NCBI GenBank assembly: GCA_037126765.1
Contig: JBBCBC010000037.1
Coordinates: forward strand, 11,723,263-11,787,262
DNA length: 64,000 nucleotides
DNA from: Stenogyne calaminthoides
Taxonomy: Eukaryota > Streptophyta > Magnoliopsida > Lamiales > Lamiaceae
Direction: 5' to 3'
Shown: positions 32,531 through 44,832 of the stretch, one piece after another
Layout: every line of letters begins with the position of its first letter
How positions within the stretch are numbered: position 1 is the first letter of the stretch
The notes under the pieces: generated by a model
The model's database searches: none
What the model was told of the DNA's origin: nothing
Seen by the model: only the letters and a program-made list of their open reading frames with translations
Position numbers and translations under genes: made by a program

Positions 32531-34387
32531 TGTTGGGGAATGAGTTGCACAGATCTATTCGGGGTGAATATTTAAATACAAATTTAATTCATTAATTATT
32601 ACTAGCATGAATTAATCCTATATTAATTCAAATAATAATTGCAACAACATATCATGCATATAAAAAGCCACGTAAAACCTACGCATGCGGAATCTACGGG
32701 TTTACGTGAACGTACCTCTCGGGATGGCAGTGGCTTTGGTCGGACGGACTAACCAAAAGGACTTCCCAAGTATTCCCTTAGCCCTTGCTCGACAATCCGG
32801 TGGAAGGATACTCGCGAACAATTAACAAAAGGAAAAAATAAACTTTGTTGCACCACTTATGTGGATTTGCTAATATTTCCAGCACATGGAATTGTACTTG
32901 GGAATGAACTAATCATCCCCTATTTATAAGAGGGAGGGTGGTCGAAATTTTAGTGATATTTCAATGTGGGAAAAGACTTTTCTTGATCACCAAGAAATCT
33001 TGAATGTATTTCATATATTCTTTTTCCCATAATTAAAATATTCCACAAAATTCCACCTCCTCTATTTTATGGCATTATTTTCGAAAAATATAGTATGCAA
33101 GAATCCAAGATTTGGATCTTCTTGAATTTATGAGATATTCTTGTATTTCAAGAAATACATATCTTCCATAATATATTTTCAAGAAAATCAAGAAAATCTT
33201 TCTTGCCTTCTATTTTCAGAAATTTCGAAATATCACTATGAATAACCAAGTGGGAGATTTCTTGAATTTAATGAGATAGTCTTGTATTCCAAGAATACAT
33301 ATCTTCATTCCATAACAAAATTCAAAGAAAATCTTTCTCCCTCTTTTATCCATAATTTTTCAAAAATTTAGAGGAAATATAAGCAACAATATTTATTTTA
33401 TGTTAATCACCTTTTCAGTTATTGGACTATATGTTGGGCTACTCAGGGGGCCTTTAGGAGAATTAAGATTGAACCTTCTAATGGATCTTGAATATCTAAT
33501 ATTGAGCCACAATATAATTCAAGCCCATAAATATTAATTAATCCCACTACATAATTAATATTGCACCATCCATCTTAACCCATATTACATCCAATATGGC
33601 TCCCTCATTATTTCCCGTGTTTAAGATTATCTAGCCCATTAATTAATTCAAGCCACTTTGAAATAGCTTTCCGTTAATTAATATCTTTTGTCCTTGGTCG
33701 AGAAAACGGTTCAACATTGTTATCCATACCTAAAACTAATTCCACTTGCAAGATTTGGTATGATAAAACTTATGAACCTCCCCCAAATCAAATCAAGCAA
33801 GCGTTTGCACACGATTCTTCAGATTAAATCTTAGCAATCACATGTGACCAATAATATTGCCCAAGATAAAAAGTATTGAATCTCTCTCGATTAAGCTACC
33901 CATGATAAGTCAAAGCAATAGTTACCAATCCCACGTGATCCTATTTAAGGGACGAAGGTTAAGAAACAACGAACCAATCGAGGTCTAATTCTTCCTTGTT
34001 CGGGCTCAAGAATTTATCCTCCCAGAGGTCCTATTCAAATGATCACCATGCACTAGTGTAATCTCTTGGTCAAGACAAACCAATCTGAGCCTTACACCTC
34101 AACCTTTCGCGATGGTTGTTCATTTCCATCTAGGTCGCGAATGGCGTACTTTTTTTTAGTTACAAAGGGACCGTTAATTTAATCTTCTTTGATCCGGTAT
34201 CACTAAATTAACTACAAATTAAACACGCATTTAATTATTGAACAGCTTATGCGAAGAAATATATATAACATTAAATCATATTTAAAGCATCAGTGATAAA
34301 CAATTTATTTCAGTAAATAAGTCTGAAAATTCAGTTTCGATTATACAAAGTAAAAAGCATACTTTTCAGTATAATCCCAACACTAGC
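32526..34387 (-). mobile_element. Copia solo LTR A (TSD CTAGC)
   Basis: 1852-bp LTR at 32531-34382 in minus orientation, flanked by the 5-bp duplication CTAGC (32526-32530, 34383-34387). It begins TGTTGGGGAATGAG and ends ATAATCCCAACA. It is the reverse complement of the LTRs at 37590 and 44833. No internal region remains, so it is a solo LTR left by LTR-LTR recombination. Confidence 0.93.
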
Positions 34388-35506
34388 TCGCTTGGCCACG
34401 TCGGAAGGCGCCGTAGATATGGATAACATATCAGTTACTAAACTCAACACTCCCTCAGCAGGTCGGATCATCATCGACGTAAAGGAAATAACTTGGACGA
34501 ACCAAGCGAGTCCGTCAAACATTCATAGGGAAGTCCTTCAGATCGCGACCCCGGAAAACAATTGGATGACCAAAGTCAGAGACTACATCGAGAAAGGGAT
34601 ACTGCCAGAGGATAAGGTCACCGCCGCCGACATAACTAAGAGCAAATGAGGTACGCCCATCATCGACGAAACGAAATTTTATAAGCGAAGTTTCTCTTTG
34701 CCACTTTTGAAATGCGTCACCCCGGAAGAAAGCCAAGTGATCCTGAAGGAAATCCACGAAGAAGATTGTGGAATTCATACCGCAGGCCAGTCTCTCGTCT
34801 ACAAAACGATCAGACAAGGCTATTATTGGCTAACTTTAAGGAAAGATGTGATTGCATATGCAAAGAAGTGCTAGCAATGCCAGTTTTTTGCCCCGACGAT
34901 TAAGCGAGCTCCGGAGGAGCTCACATCAATCTACATCCCATGGCCTTTTGCGAGGTGGGGAATTGACCTGATCGGTCCGTTCCCAAAAGCCCCAGGTAGT
35001 TCGAAGTTTGCGGTGGTCGCAGTAGACTATTTCACCAAATGAGCGGAAGCAGAACCTTTGGCAACCATTACCCAGGAGAAAATCATTTGATTTATATGGA
35101 AAAACCTTATTTATCATTTTGGCTTACCACAAGCAATCGTCACAGATAATGGGAAGCAATTCGATGGTTTCGAGATCGATGCCTTTTTCGCGAAGTGAAA
35201 AATCGCAAAGCTGTTCTCCACCCCCTATCACCCCCAAATTCAATGTGCGCAGTTGAAGTTCGAACAAAATAATCAAACACACCACGAAAACTCAACTCAT
35301 TGAGTCAAAGGGATTGTGGGCTTTCAAGCTTCCAAGCATCCTATGGTCATATAGGACCACTTGCCGAAATTCAATCTAAAAAACACCTTTTTTCTATGGC
35401 TTTTCGGGACGGAGGCAAATCATACCAACCAAGGTCGTGGTCGGGCCATCGCGGACATCGCAGACAAATCCAGAGGACAACGATCAAGCCATATCTCTCA
35501 GCCTCG
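34388..35506 (+). pseudogene. Gypsy integrase, zinc finger and catalytic core (degenerate)
   Basis: A continuous plus frame with several stops gives an RNase H tail. Then come an HHCC-type region (EIHEEDCGIHTAGQSLVYK...), the core with FARWGIDLIGPFPKAP and FGLPQAIVTDNGKQF (two catalytic Asp), and STPYHPQ. In-frame stops occur after KSK (34646), at KKC*QCQ, YFTK*AEA and elsewhere. It is interrupted at 35506 by Copia LTR B. Confidence 0.85.
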
Positions 35507-37350
35507 TGTTGGGATTATACTAGAAAGTATGCTTTTACTTTTGTATAATCAAAACCTGAATTTTGACTTATTCTTTCAAATAAATTGTTTATCAATGATG
35601 CTTTAAATATTATCGAATGTTACATATATTTATTTGATAATCGCTCAAATAAGTCGACGTGTTACATTGTAGTTAATTTAGTGATACCGGATCACGAAAG
35701 ATTAAATTAATGTCCCCTTGTAACTAAAAAGTACGCCATTCACGACCTAGATGGAAATGAACAACCCATCGTGAAAGGTTGAAGTCTAAGGCTCGATTGG
35801 CTTGTCTTGACCAAGAGATTACACTAGTGCATGACCGATGCACCGAATAGACCTCTGAGGAGGATAAATTCTTGAATCCGAACAAGGAAGAATTAGACCT
35901 CGATTGGTTCATTATTTCTTAATCTTCGTCCCTTAAATAGGATCGCGCGAGATTGGTAACTATTGCTTTGACTTATCATGGGTAATAATCAATGAGATTC
36001 AATACTTTTTATCTTGGGCAATATTATTAGTCACATGTGATTGCTAAGATTTAATCTGAAGAATCGTTAATTGCAAGTACGCTTTGTTCGATTTGCCCTT
36101 CGGAGGTTCATAAGCTTTATCATACCAAATCTTGCAAGTGGAATTAGTTTCCGGTATGGATAATAATGTTGAACCGTTCCTTGACCAAGGATAAAAGATA
36201 TTAATTAATGGAAAGCTATTTCAGTGGCTTGAATTAATTAATGGGCTAGATAATCTTAAACACGGGAAATAATGACTGGGAGCCATATTGACTGTAATAT
36301 GGGTTAAGATGGATAGTGCAATATTAATTATGTAGTGGGATTAATTAATATTTATGGGCTTGAATAATATTGTGGCTCAATATTAGATATTCAAGGTCCA
36401 TTAGAAGGTCCAATCTTAATTCTCCTAAAGGCCCCCTGAGTAGCCCAACACATAGTCCATTAACTGAAAAAGGTGATTAAAATAAAATAAATATTGTTGC
36501 TTATTTTTCCAATAAATTTTGAAAATTATGGATAAGTTGGGAGAAAGGTTTTCTTTGAATTTTGTTATGGAATGAAGATATGTATTCTTGGAATACAAGA
36601 TTATCTCATTAAATTCAAGAAATCTCCCACTTGGTTATCTATAATATGATTTTCAAAAATTTGAAAATAAAGGGCAAGAAATATTTTCTTGATTTTCTTG
36701 AAAAGATATTATGGAAGATATGTATTTCTTGAAATACAAGAATATCTCATAAATTCAAGAAGATCCAAATCTTGGATTCTTGAACCCTTATATTTTCGAA
36801 AATTGTCATAAAGATGGAGTAGGTGGGATTTTGTGGAATATTATAATTATGGGAGAAAGAATATAGGAGATATATTCAAGATTTCTTGGAGATCAAGAAA
36901 AGATTTTCCCACATTATTTTAACCTAAAATTCGACCACCTCATGCTCTATAAATAGGGAATGATTCTTTCATTCCCAAGTACAATTCCATATGCTGGAAA
37001 AAATTAGTAAATCCACAAAGGTGGTGCAACATAATTTATTTTCCTTTTGTTAAATCGTTCACAAGTGTCCTTCCACCGGATAGTCGAATGAGGGCTAAGG
37101 GAATACTTGGGAAGTCCTTTCGGTTAGTATATTCAGCCACACCGTTGCCATCCCAAGAGGTATATTCACGTAAACTCGTAGAATTCCGCATGTGTAGGTT
37201 TTACGTGAATTATTATATGCATGATATGTTGTTGGATTATTATTTGAATTAATATATGATTAATTCATGCTAGTAATAATTATAAGAATTAAATTTGTAT
37301 TTAAATATTCACCCCGAATAGATCTGTGCAACTTATTCCCCTACACCTCG
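35502..37350 (+). mobile_element. Copia solo LTR B (TSD CCTCG)
   Basis: 1839-bp LTR at 35507-37345 in plus orientation, TGTTGGGATTATAC...TTCCCCTACA, flanked by CCTCG (35502-35506, 37346-37350). The terminal CAACA has changed to CTACA. Solo LTR. Confidence 0.92.
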
Positions 37351-37589
37351 ACCTCCTCGAAGAAAAAAGATTGGAAGCCAACTTAAGAAACGCAAACTAC
37401 AAACAAAAGTCGGAAAAATACTACAACTCAAAAGCAAAAATCCGAAGATTCAAGATCGGCGACCTCGTCTTAAAAAGAATCCTCGGCGTCCAAAAAGGAG
37501 TTTTCGGTCCAACTTGGGAGGGACCCATGAAGATTTCGAAATGCCTCCCAAATGGGGCTTACTAGCTCGAGGACTTGGAGGGCATTCCC
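37351..37589 (+). pseudogene. Gypsy integrase C-terminal part
   Basis: The frame reads LLEEKRLEANLRNANYKQKS, YYNSKAKIRRFKIGDLVLKR, GPTWEGPMKISKCLPNGAY, a TAG stop, LEDLEGIP. This is the post-integrase segment of Tat-type pol. It is cut after GIP by the full-length Copia and resumes at 46677. Confidence 0.88.
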
Positions 37590-39431
37590 TGTTGGGATTA
37601 TACTGAAAAGTATGCTTTTACTTTGTATAATCGAAACTGAATTTCCAGACTTATTTACTGAAATAAATTGTTTATCACTGATGCTTTAAATATGATTGAA
37701 TGTTGTATATATTTACTGCATAACTGTTCAATAATTCGTACGTGTTACACTGTAGTTAATTTAGTGATACCCGATCACAGAAGATTAAATTAACAGTCCC
37801 TTGTAACTATAAGTACGCCATTCAAGACCTAGATGGAAATGAACAACCATCGCGAAAGGTTGAGGTGTAAGGCTCAGATTGGTTTGTCTTGACCAAGAGA
37901 TTACACTAGTGCATGACTGATGCGCTGAATAGGACCTACATGAGGATAAATTCTTCAGAACTGAACAAGGAAGAATTAGACCTCAGTGGTTCGTTGTTTC
38001 TTAACCTTCGTCCCTTAAATAGGATCACGTGGGATTGGTAACTATTGCTTTGACTTATCATGGGTAGCGAATCAGAGAGAGATTCAATACTTTTTATCTT
38101 GGGCAATATTATTGGTCACATGTGATTGCTAAGATTTAATACGAAGAATCGTGTGCAAGTACGCTTGCTTGATTTGCCCCCTTGGGAGGTTCATAAGTTT
38201 TATCATACCAAATCTTGCAAGTGGAATTAGTTTCCGGTATGGATAATAATGTTGAACCGTTCCTTGACCAAGGATAAAAGATATTAATTAATGGAAAGCT
38301 ATTTCAGTGGCTTGAATTAATTAATGGGCTAGATAATCTTAAACACGGGAAATAATGACTGGGAGCCATATTGACTGTAATATGGGTTAAGATGGATAGT
38401 GCAATATTAATTATGTAGTGGGATTAATTAATATTTATGGGCTTGAATAATATTGTGGCTCAATATTAGATATTCAAGGTCCATTAGAAGGTCCAATCTT
38501 AATTCTCCTAAAGGCCCCCTGAGTAGCCCAACACATAGTCCATTAACTGAAAAAGGTGATTAAAATAAAATAAATATTGTTGCTTATTTTTCCAATAAAT
38601 TTTGAAAATTATGGATGAGTTGGGAGAAAGGTTTTCTTTGAATTTTGTTATGGAATGAAGATATGTATTCTTGGAATACAAGATTATCTCATTAAATTCA
38701 AGAAATCTCCCACTTGGTTATCTATAATATGATTTTCAAAAATTTGAAAATAAAGGGCAAGAAATATTTTCTTGATTTTCTTGAAAAGATATTATGGAAG
38801 ATATGTATTTCTTGAAATACAAGAATATCTCATAAATTCAAGAAGATCCAAATCTTGGATTCTTGCACAACTCATTTTTTCGAAAATTCCATAAAGAAAG
38901 AGGAGGTGGATTTTTGTGGAATATTTTAATTATGGGAAAAAGAATATATGTGATATATTCAAGATTTCTTGGTGACCAAGAAAAGTCTTTTCCACATTGA
39001 AAATTCACTAAATTTTCGTGCTCCTCCTCTCCTATAAATAGGGGATGATTAGTTCATTCCCAAGTACAATTCCATGTGCTGGAAATATTAGCAAATCCAC
39101 ATAAGTGGTGCAACAAAGTTTATTTTTTCTTTTTGTTAATTGTTCATGAGTATCCTTCCACCGGATTGTCGAGCAAGGGGGCTAAGGGAATACTTGGGAA
39201 GTCCTTTTGTTAGTCCGTCCACCAAAGCCACTTGCCATCCCGAGAGGTACGCTCACGTAAACCCGTAGATTCTGCATGCTTAGGTTTTACGTGGCTTTTT
39301 ATATGCATGATATGTTGTTGCAATTATTATTTGAATTAATATAGGATTAATTCATGCTAGTAATAATTAATGAATTAAATTTGTATTTAAATATTCACCC
39401 CAAATAGATCTCAGCAACTCATTCCCCAACA
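37590..39431 (+). repeat. 5' LTR of the full-length Copia
   Basis: TGTTGGGATTATAC...ATTCCCCAACA, 1842 bp. TATAAATA at 39033-39040 in a CCTATAAATAGGGG context is the likely promoter. Confidence 0.92.
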
Positions 39432-39432
39432 A

Positions 39433-39446
39433 TCGTATCGAGCCAA
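39433..39446 (+). promoter_or_regulatory. Copia primer-binding site (mutated)
   Basis: TCGTATCGAGCCA lies one base after the LTR. It matches the usual plant initiator-Met complement (TGGTATCAGAGCCA) with a substitution and a one-base loss. Confidence 0.7.
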
Positions 39447-39544
39447 TTGCTTTGCTCTCAATTTTTTAAATTGTAATTTAATTCACGGACATTAAATTTG
39501 AAATTGGAGAGTGAGACACATTAGATCTTTTTTTTTGCGGTATC

Positions 39545-40229
39545 CAATTGTCATGGATTTTAATGTTTTATTTTGCATGCATATAAACCGTGGTTTTTAA
39601 TTCGATTCGCTTCGGATTTGTTTTGCCTCGAGAAAAATCCACGAGTAGACTAGGATTTGTTTGATTTGATCAATGTAATAGACCAGTCTAGATCTAGGTT
39701 TATTTATTTTTTGTAAATAAATTGTAACCGGATCGAACGAAAGAGATGAAGAATTAAATGACGAAATCCGTAACCAGCGTAGCGTAGGGGCGCGGGCACA
39801 CACGGCACGCATGGGTGTAGGCGAGGCTGGCGGCCGAAGGCGGCGCGGATGCAGGCCGGGCGGACGCCACGGGCGGCATCGGGCGCCAGGCGAGACGCTG
39901 GCGAGGTCGATGCCGGCGGGCGAGGCGGAGAGGCGAAGGCTGGCATGATGCGGCTACGGACGCTGCTGCCGCCGCCGAGGACCGCGCCGACTGCCGATTT
40001 CGGCCGAGGCGTGCCGAGGCGCGCCGGGGGCGTAATTCGCCAAAGCGCCGAGGTCGCTTAAATATCGGCCTAAAATGCGTCCGACCGGACGGGCCAGATC
40101 CCGTACGCGAGCCGCCATGCGGGCGGTTCGAGACGGCGCATTTTTTGAGATCTAACGAAAGTGGGAGAAATTCGAGACGGTTTCTTCTGCCAAGATCAAG
40201 CCAAGAAAAAATCAAACCATGACAATTGG
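39545..40229. other. GC-rich island in the Copia leader, bounded by 13-bp inverted repeats
   Basis: CCAATTGTCATGG (39545-39557) and CCATGACAATTGG (40217-40229) bracket the segment. Its centre (39780-40140) is very GC-rich, in contrast to the AT-rich flanks. A 153-codon frame on the minus strand (39754-40215) is Arg/Ala/Pro-rich and looks like the chance openness of GC-rich DNA. It could be captured host DNA or a natural leader feature of this family. Confidence 0.55.
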
Positions 40230-40399
40230 ATAATTTGTGCCCAATATGTTTATTTTTTCTCGTTATGCTTGATTTTTTTGTCTATCTTATGCTTTATTTA
40301 ATTTGTTTAAATGTGTTTGCATGAGGGTTGCCAAATTGAAAAATCTCAACTCCAAAATTACTAAGTATGTTTTAAATAATTAATTGACAATTTTATTCC

Positions 40400-41840
40400 T
40401 GATAATAAAATTGAATTAATTTTGACCTCCATGATTTATTTATTTGTGAATTCTTTTGGAGAAATTCCCCCACGGACGATTAAAAAAGATAGGTTTCACA
40501 TGAATGAATTCCAAACGGATGATTGTGGGTTATTACTAGTGGCGGCGATGACCCTCCCCACGAGGCTCGATCAAAGCGAAATAGTAATCCCAGTATTTAA
40601 TCATGGTTATTACTTAGGTATAAAATTGATATGCATATACTTCCCCGATTCCTCATCAATTTTATATTGGTCAAGTGGGAGCCAACTATTAATCTGGATA
40701 TTAAAGGTTTGTAAATCGTTTTGTTTGTAACTTTCTTGAATGTGTTTAAATAATGACCCACCCCACGTGGCTTATTTAAACCGCTTTTGAGATGTTGGTG
40801 ATGCATGTTCATATTTTTTTGAGATTTTAAAATATGATGAAATGTGATTGAACCTTGTGATATACTTGTCTTATTGCATATAGTTGTTTATTTCATTCAA
40901 AGATGTCGTTACCTTTTAATCCATTGTTATTATACTTAAAGTCAATACAATATGTATGAAAACTATATTGATTGGAAAATTATAATTGTCCTAATCGCAT
41001 AAAAAGCACAAGTGGATTTTGACACACAAAAATCGATGAGCCAACCGACGAGTCAAAACATGCGGGACTCGTCGATCACCTTCATGAGAGATGTCGTCAA
41101 AAATGGTGGAGGAAAACCCGTAAGGGATTACGCCCTCAAAATAGATGGCCCATCCGAACAAACTTGAGATTCCGAGTCAGATTATGATCCGGAGACTCGG
41201 ATGAATTTGGTACTTCATTCTCTGCCTTGAAAAGGTTTTTGAGCATTTTGGCCTCGCTAAAGAAATTTGTTGCAAACTTTTGGACTCGGCGAGAAATGAT
41301 GATAAGGCACCAAACTCAAGCTTTGACGGCAAGTGGGTCCGTCTTTCATCTTCTAGGCCAAGCGTAGGCAAGATAAAAAGAAGAGGACCAAAGGCCATAA
41401 GCAATAAAACTCAATCATTGCCAAGGGCAATGGTAAGATGAGGAATGCTTGTTGAGTCAAGGAAAATCCAAAGAGGAAGTGCTTAAGCTGCGGTGAGAGA
41501 GGACAATGGAGGTTTTACCTGTTCCAACCCCAAAAGGGACGGAAAGGAAGGTAATTCTCACACACTAGTTGTTGAAACTTGTTTAACGGCGTATACTTCT
41601 CATTCATGGGTAGTTGATACGAGATTCACTAATCATGTTGGCTTCACGGGTTCTAAATGATCCCAAGAACGTGGTGGGGAGTGAGATCCTCATCACACCG
41701 GGCAACGCGTTTAAAGTAGAAGACATTGCAATGCTACGTAAGTGGCAGATATTGCAATGCTACGATAGTAACGATTATTGCAATACTACGCAAGTAGCAG
41801 ACATTGCAATGCTACATGAGTAGCAGTTAAAGCAGTGGGA
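40400..41840 (+). pseudogene. Copia gag and protease remnant
   Basis: Heavily broken frames. A nucleocapsid-like zinc-knuckle remnant (KCLSCGERGQW) lies near 41480-41510. The protease stretch SHSWVVDTRFTNHV (about 41602-41645) has the active-site triplet changed from D-T-G to D-T-R. A short tandem repeat (ATTGCAATGCTAC, four units of about 27 bp) occupies 41726-41826. Confidence 0.65.
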
Positions 41841-41999
41841 GAAGTGCACCTATCTTTTGAAGATAAAGTTTTTTTTTAGATTATCTTTATGTTCCCGCTT
41901 TAGAAAAGAATTCACTTTCGGTTTCTAAAATTCGATTAAAGGACACTAAGTTTCTTCTAATAAGAATGACATCATTTTGAAATGATGAGTGTATCTGTT

Positions 42000-42960
42000 A
42001 AGGGACATTGATGGAAAATCTCTATACAATTAACTGTGCACACCACTCACGAAACGTATCCTATAACACATCAACTGTTTCCGAGAAAAGAAAACGTTCA
42101 TCAGACGTGAATGAGACACTTCTTTGGCATCTAAGATTAGGTCATATAAATCCAAAGAGGATCCAAAGGTTGGTGAAAGATGGTTCACTGGAGCGTCTCC
42201 AAGATTGAATCGGATCCAACCTGCGAATCATGTTTGGAGGGTAATATGACCAAGATGACATTTGGAGCCAAGGGGAATGGGGCTAAAGAAGTGTTAGAGA
42301 TCGTTCACATAGATGTACGTAGTTCAATGTCAACCAAAGCAAGAGGAGGTTATGAGTAATTTTATTGATGATTACTCAAGGTACATTTTCCTTATGAAGC
42401 ATGAATCTGAGACCTTTGAGAAATTCTAAAGAATTTAAGGCTCAAGCAGAGAATCATATGGAAAAACGTATCAAGTCTCTACGATCCGATCGCGTGGAGG
42501 CGAATACCTCAAATATGAGTTTTTGAACTACTTATCGATGAAGGATTGTATCCCACCATCGCACCCCGAACCCCTCAACAAAAACGGGGGATTGCAGAAA
42601 TGAAGCAACATAATTCTTTTGGAAATGGTTAGATCAATGATGAGTTATACGGATCTTCCCGAGTCGCTCGGGGTCATACCTTGAAAACAAATGACTTACA
42701 TTCTCAACTTGGTGCTATCCAAATCGGTTCCCGTAACCCCAAAGAATTGTGGACCGGGCGCAAGTCTAGTAAGAGACACATGAGAACTTTGGGGTGTCCG
42801 CCTACGTGTTGGACAAGGAAACGGGTAAATGGATCCTCGATCGTAATTAAAGTCGTTTTGTAGGATATCCCGAGGAACAAAAAAGGGTGAATGTTCTATA
42901 GTTCAAGATCAAAAGGTGGACATCCGCACCCACTTTAGATTTTGGAAGAAAACTATAGAA
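42000..42960 (+). pseudogene. Copia pre-integrase and integrase remnant
   Basis: LWHLRLGHINPKRIQRLV (about 42121-42175) is the pre-integrase zinc-binding region. A core follows in shifted frames: VHIDVRSSMSTKARGGYE, FIDDYSRYIFLMKHESETFE, SRGGEYLKYEF. At least four frameshifts or stops break it. Confidence 0.75.
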
Positions 42961-43189
42961 CCAAAGAAAACCCGTAGTGAGATTACCTTAAATGAGCTTA
43001 GAGGAAAACCTCAAAGTCTGATTGCATTTTAGATGATATACCAAGCGATACGTTTTCTGGCAACCGAGCCTCGTTATAGTGGGAGGGTTGTTTGACGTTC
43101 GAGAGATTCATGGGAATAGGAGAGTCCTCGGACTTGATTCCCTAATCGCACCCATGGACATATAACGAGGCACTCCAAGATATGGATCA

Positions 43190-43840
43190 GATTCTTGGCA
43201 AACAAAGAATGAAAGAAAGTGGGTTCTATGTTTTCATAATAGAGTGTGGGAGCTAGTCGAACCACTTAATGGGGTCAAACCCATTAGATGCAAGTGGGTA
43301 TATAAGAGGAAAAGAGGATCGGACGGGAAGGTTGAAACCTTTTAAAGCAAGACTAATGGCGAAAGGTTATACTCGAAAAAGAAAGGGATCGATTATGAGG
43401 AAACTTTTTTCGCCCGTAGCCATGCTTAAGTCCATCCGTATTCTCTTATCGATTGCTGCGCATTTCGACGTTGAAATTTGGCAAATAGATGTCAAGACAG
43501 CTTTCCTTAACGGAAGTCTTGATAAAGAGATCTATGTGCAACAACACCAAGGTTTCATTGAACCAGGCCAAGAACACCTAGTTTGTAAGCTCAAGAGGTC
43601 CATTTACTTTAACTCAAACAGACATCCGAGCTTGGAACCAAAGTTTTGATCATGTAATAAAGTCTTATGGGTTTGATCAAAACGAGTTTGAAAGTTGTGT
43701 GTATAAAAAAGCGTGTCGGAATCGCATTGGTATTCTTAAGATCTTTGACGTAGATCACATTGTGATCATCGAGAACGATGTGAAGGTGTGATCGGGCGTA
43801 GGGCATGTTTTTCAAAAATGCAGGTTTGATATGAAAGACT
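43190..43840 (+). pseudogene. Copia reverse transcriptase remnant
   Basis: Reads CKWVYKRKRGSDGKVET, FKARLMAKGYT, FSPVAMLKSIRILLSIAA and QIDVKTAFLNGSLDKEIYV, then LVCKLKRSIY, in two frames. The Y-V-D-D catalytic box is replaced by FDVDH near 43745-43760, so the enzyme would be dead even with the frames intact. Confidence 0.82.
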
Positions 43841-44299
43841 TAGGGAAAACCGGACACATCCTTGGGATCAAGATCACAAGAAAAGGATGGTCGGGTTATC
43901 GCAAGTTTCATACATAGACACTGGTTTTGAAACGATTCAGCATGCAAGATTCCAAGAAAGGATTCGTACCTTTCAGACTTGGAATCCATCTATCCAAGAA
44001 AATGTTCCCTAAGACGAAAAAAGGAGATAGATGACATGAAAGGTATTCCTTGTGCTTCTACCGTCGAAAACCTTATGTATGCATTCTTTGTATGCGAGAC
44101 CCGGATATCTCGCTTTCTTTGTAGGCATGGTAGTAAGATATCAAAGTAACCCAGGAAAGCGCATTGACGACGACGCTTAAAAACATTCGAAGTGTCCGAA
44201 AAGAACTCTCGGGATAGAATGTTGATTTATCGATCGAATCTCCAATCCCCATCGGGCTACACGGACTCGGATTTCCAATCGGATATAGATTCGAAAATT

Positions 44300-44745
44300 A
44301 TCTGCCTCAGTTAGTGTGTTTCCATTTGGGAAGTGTAGCCATCAAATAGATGAGTGTGAAGCAGAAATGCATCACTGACTCAACCATGGAAGTCGGGTAA
44401 GTAATTGCTTGTGAAATAGTGAAAGAACCGATTGGGCTCTAGACCTTCTTAGTGGACTTGGATGGTGTTCTGAATTTGTCTAGCAATATCTGCTAAGAGG
44501 CGATTCTGCAAATTCAAGAGAACCAAGAGTCCATGAGTCAAACAAACACATTAAAGGAAAAACATCTTATACGAGAAATCGTTAAGAGAGGAGATATAGA
44601 TGTGGCAAAGATAGCGTCTGAGGACAGCCTAGCAGATCCATTCACAAAGCGTCTGCTCTCTGAATACATTCGAGAGACATGTGAGTGGAATGGGTGTCAA
44701 GACCGCGCCCGATCTGCTTTGAGTATAAGTGGGAGAAATTATTAG
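44300..44745 (+). pseudogene. Copia RNase H C-terminal remnant
   Basis: KHLIREIVKRGDIDVAKIAS followed by EDSLADPFTKRL is the conserved end of Copia RNase H. Upstream blocks are broken. Confidence 0.8.
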
Positions 44746-44818
44746 GTTCGTGTAGGTGACATTAGATGTCACGGACTACTCGAGACGTGTTGTAGTATAC
44801 TTAAAAGCAGACTTTGAG

Positions 44819-44832
44819 TATAAGTGGGAGAT
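44819..44832 (+). promoter_or_regulatory. Copia polypurine tract
   Basis: TATAAGTGGGAGAT abuts the 3' LTR start TGTTGGG. A near-copy (TATAAGTGGGAGA) lies about 100 bp upstream at 44723-44735. Confidence 0.75.

Noticed and set aside
32526..39431. Reading LTR A or B with the full-length copy as one large composite element
   Set aside because: Each LTR has its own matched 5-bp duplication, and Gypsy coding sequence continues between them.
39754..40215. 153-codon minus-strand ORF in the Copia leader
   Set aside because: Arg/Ala/Pro-rich with no domain; an open frame is expected by chance in such GC-rich DNA.
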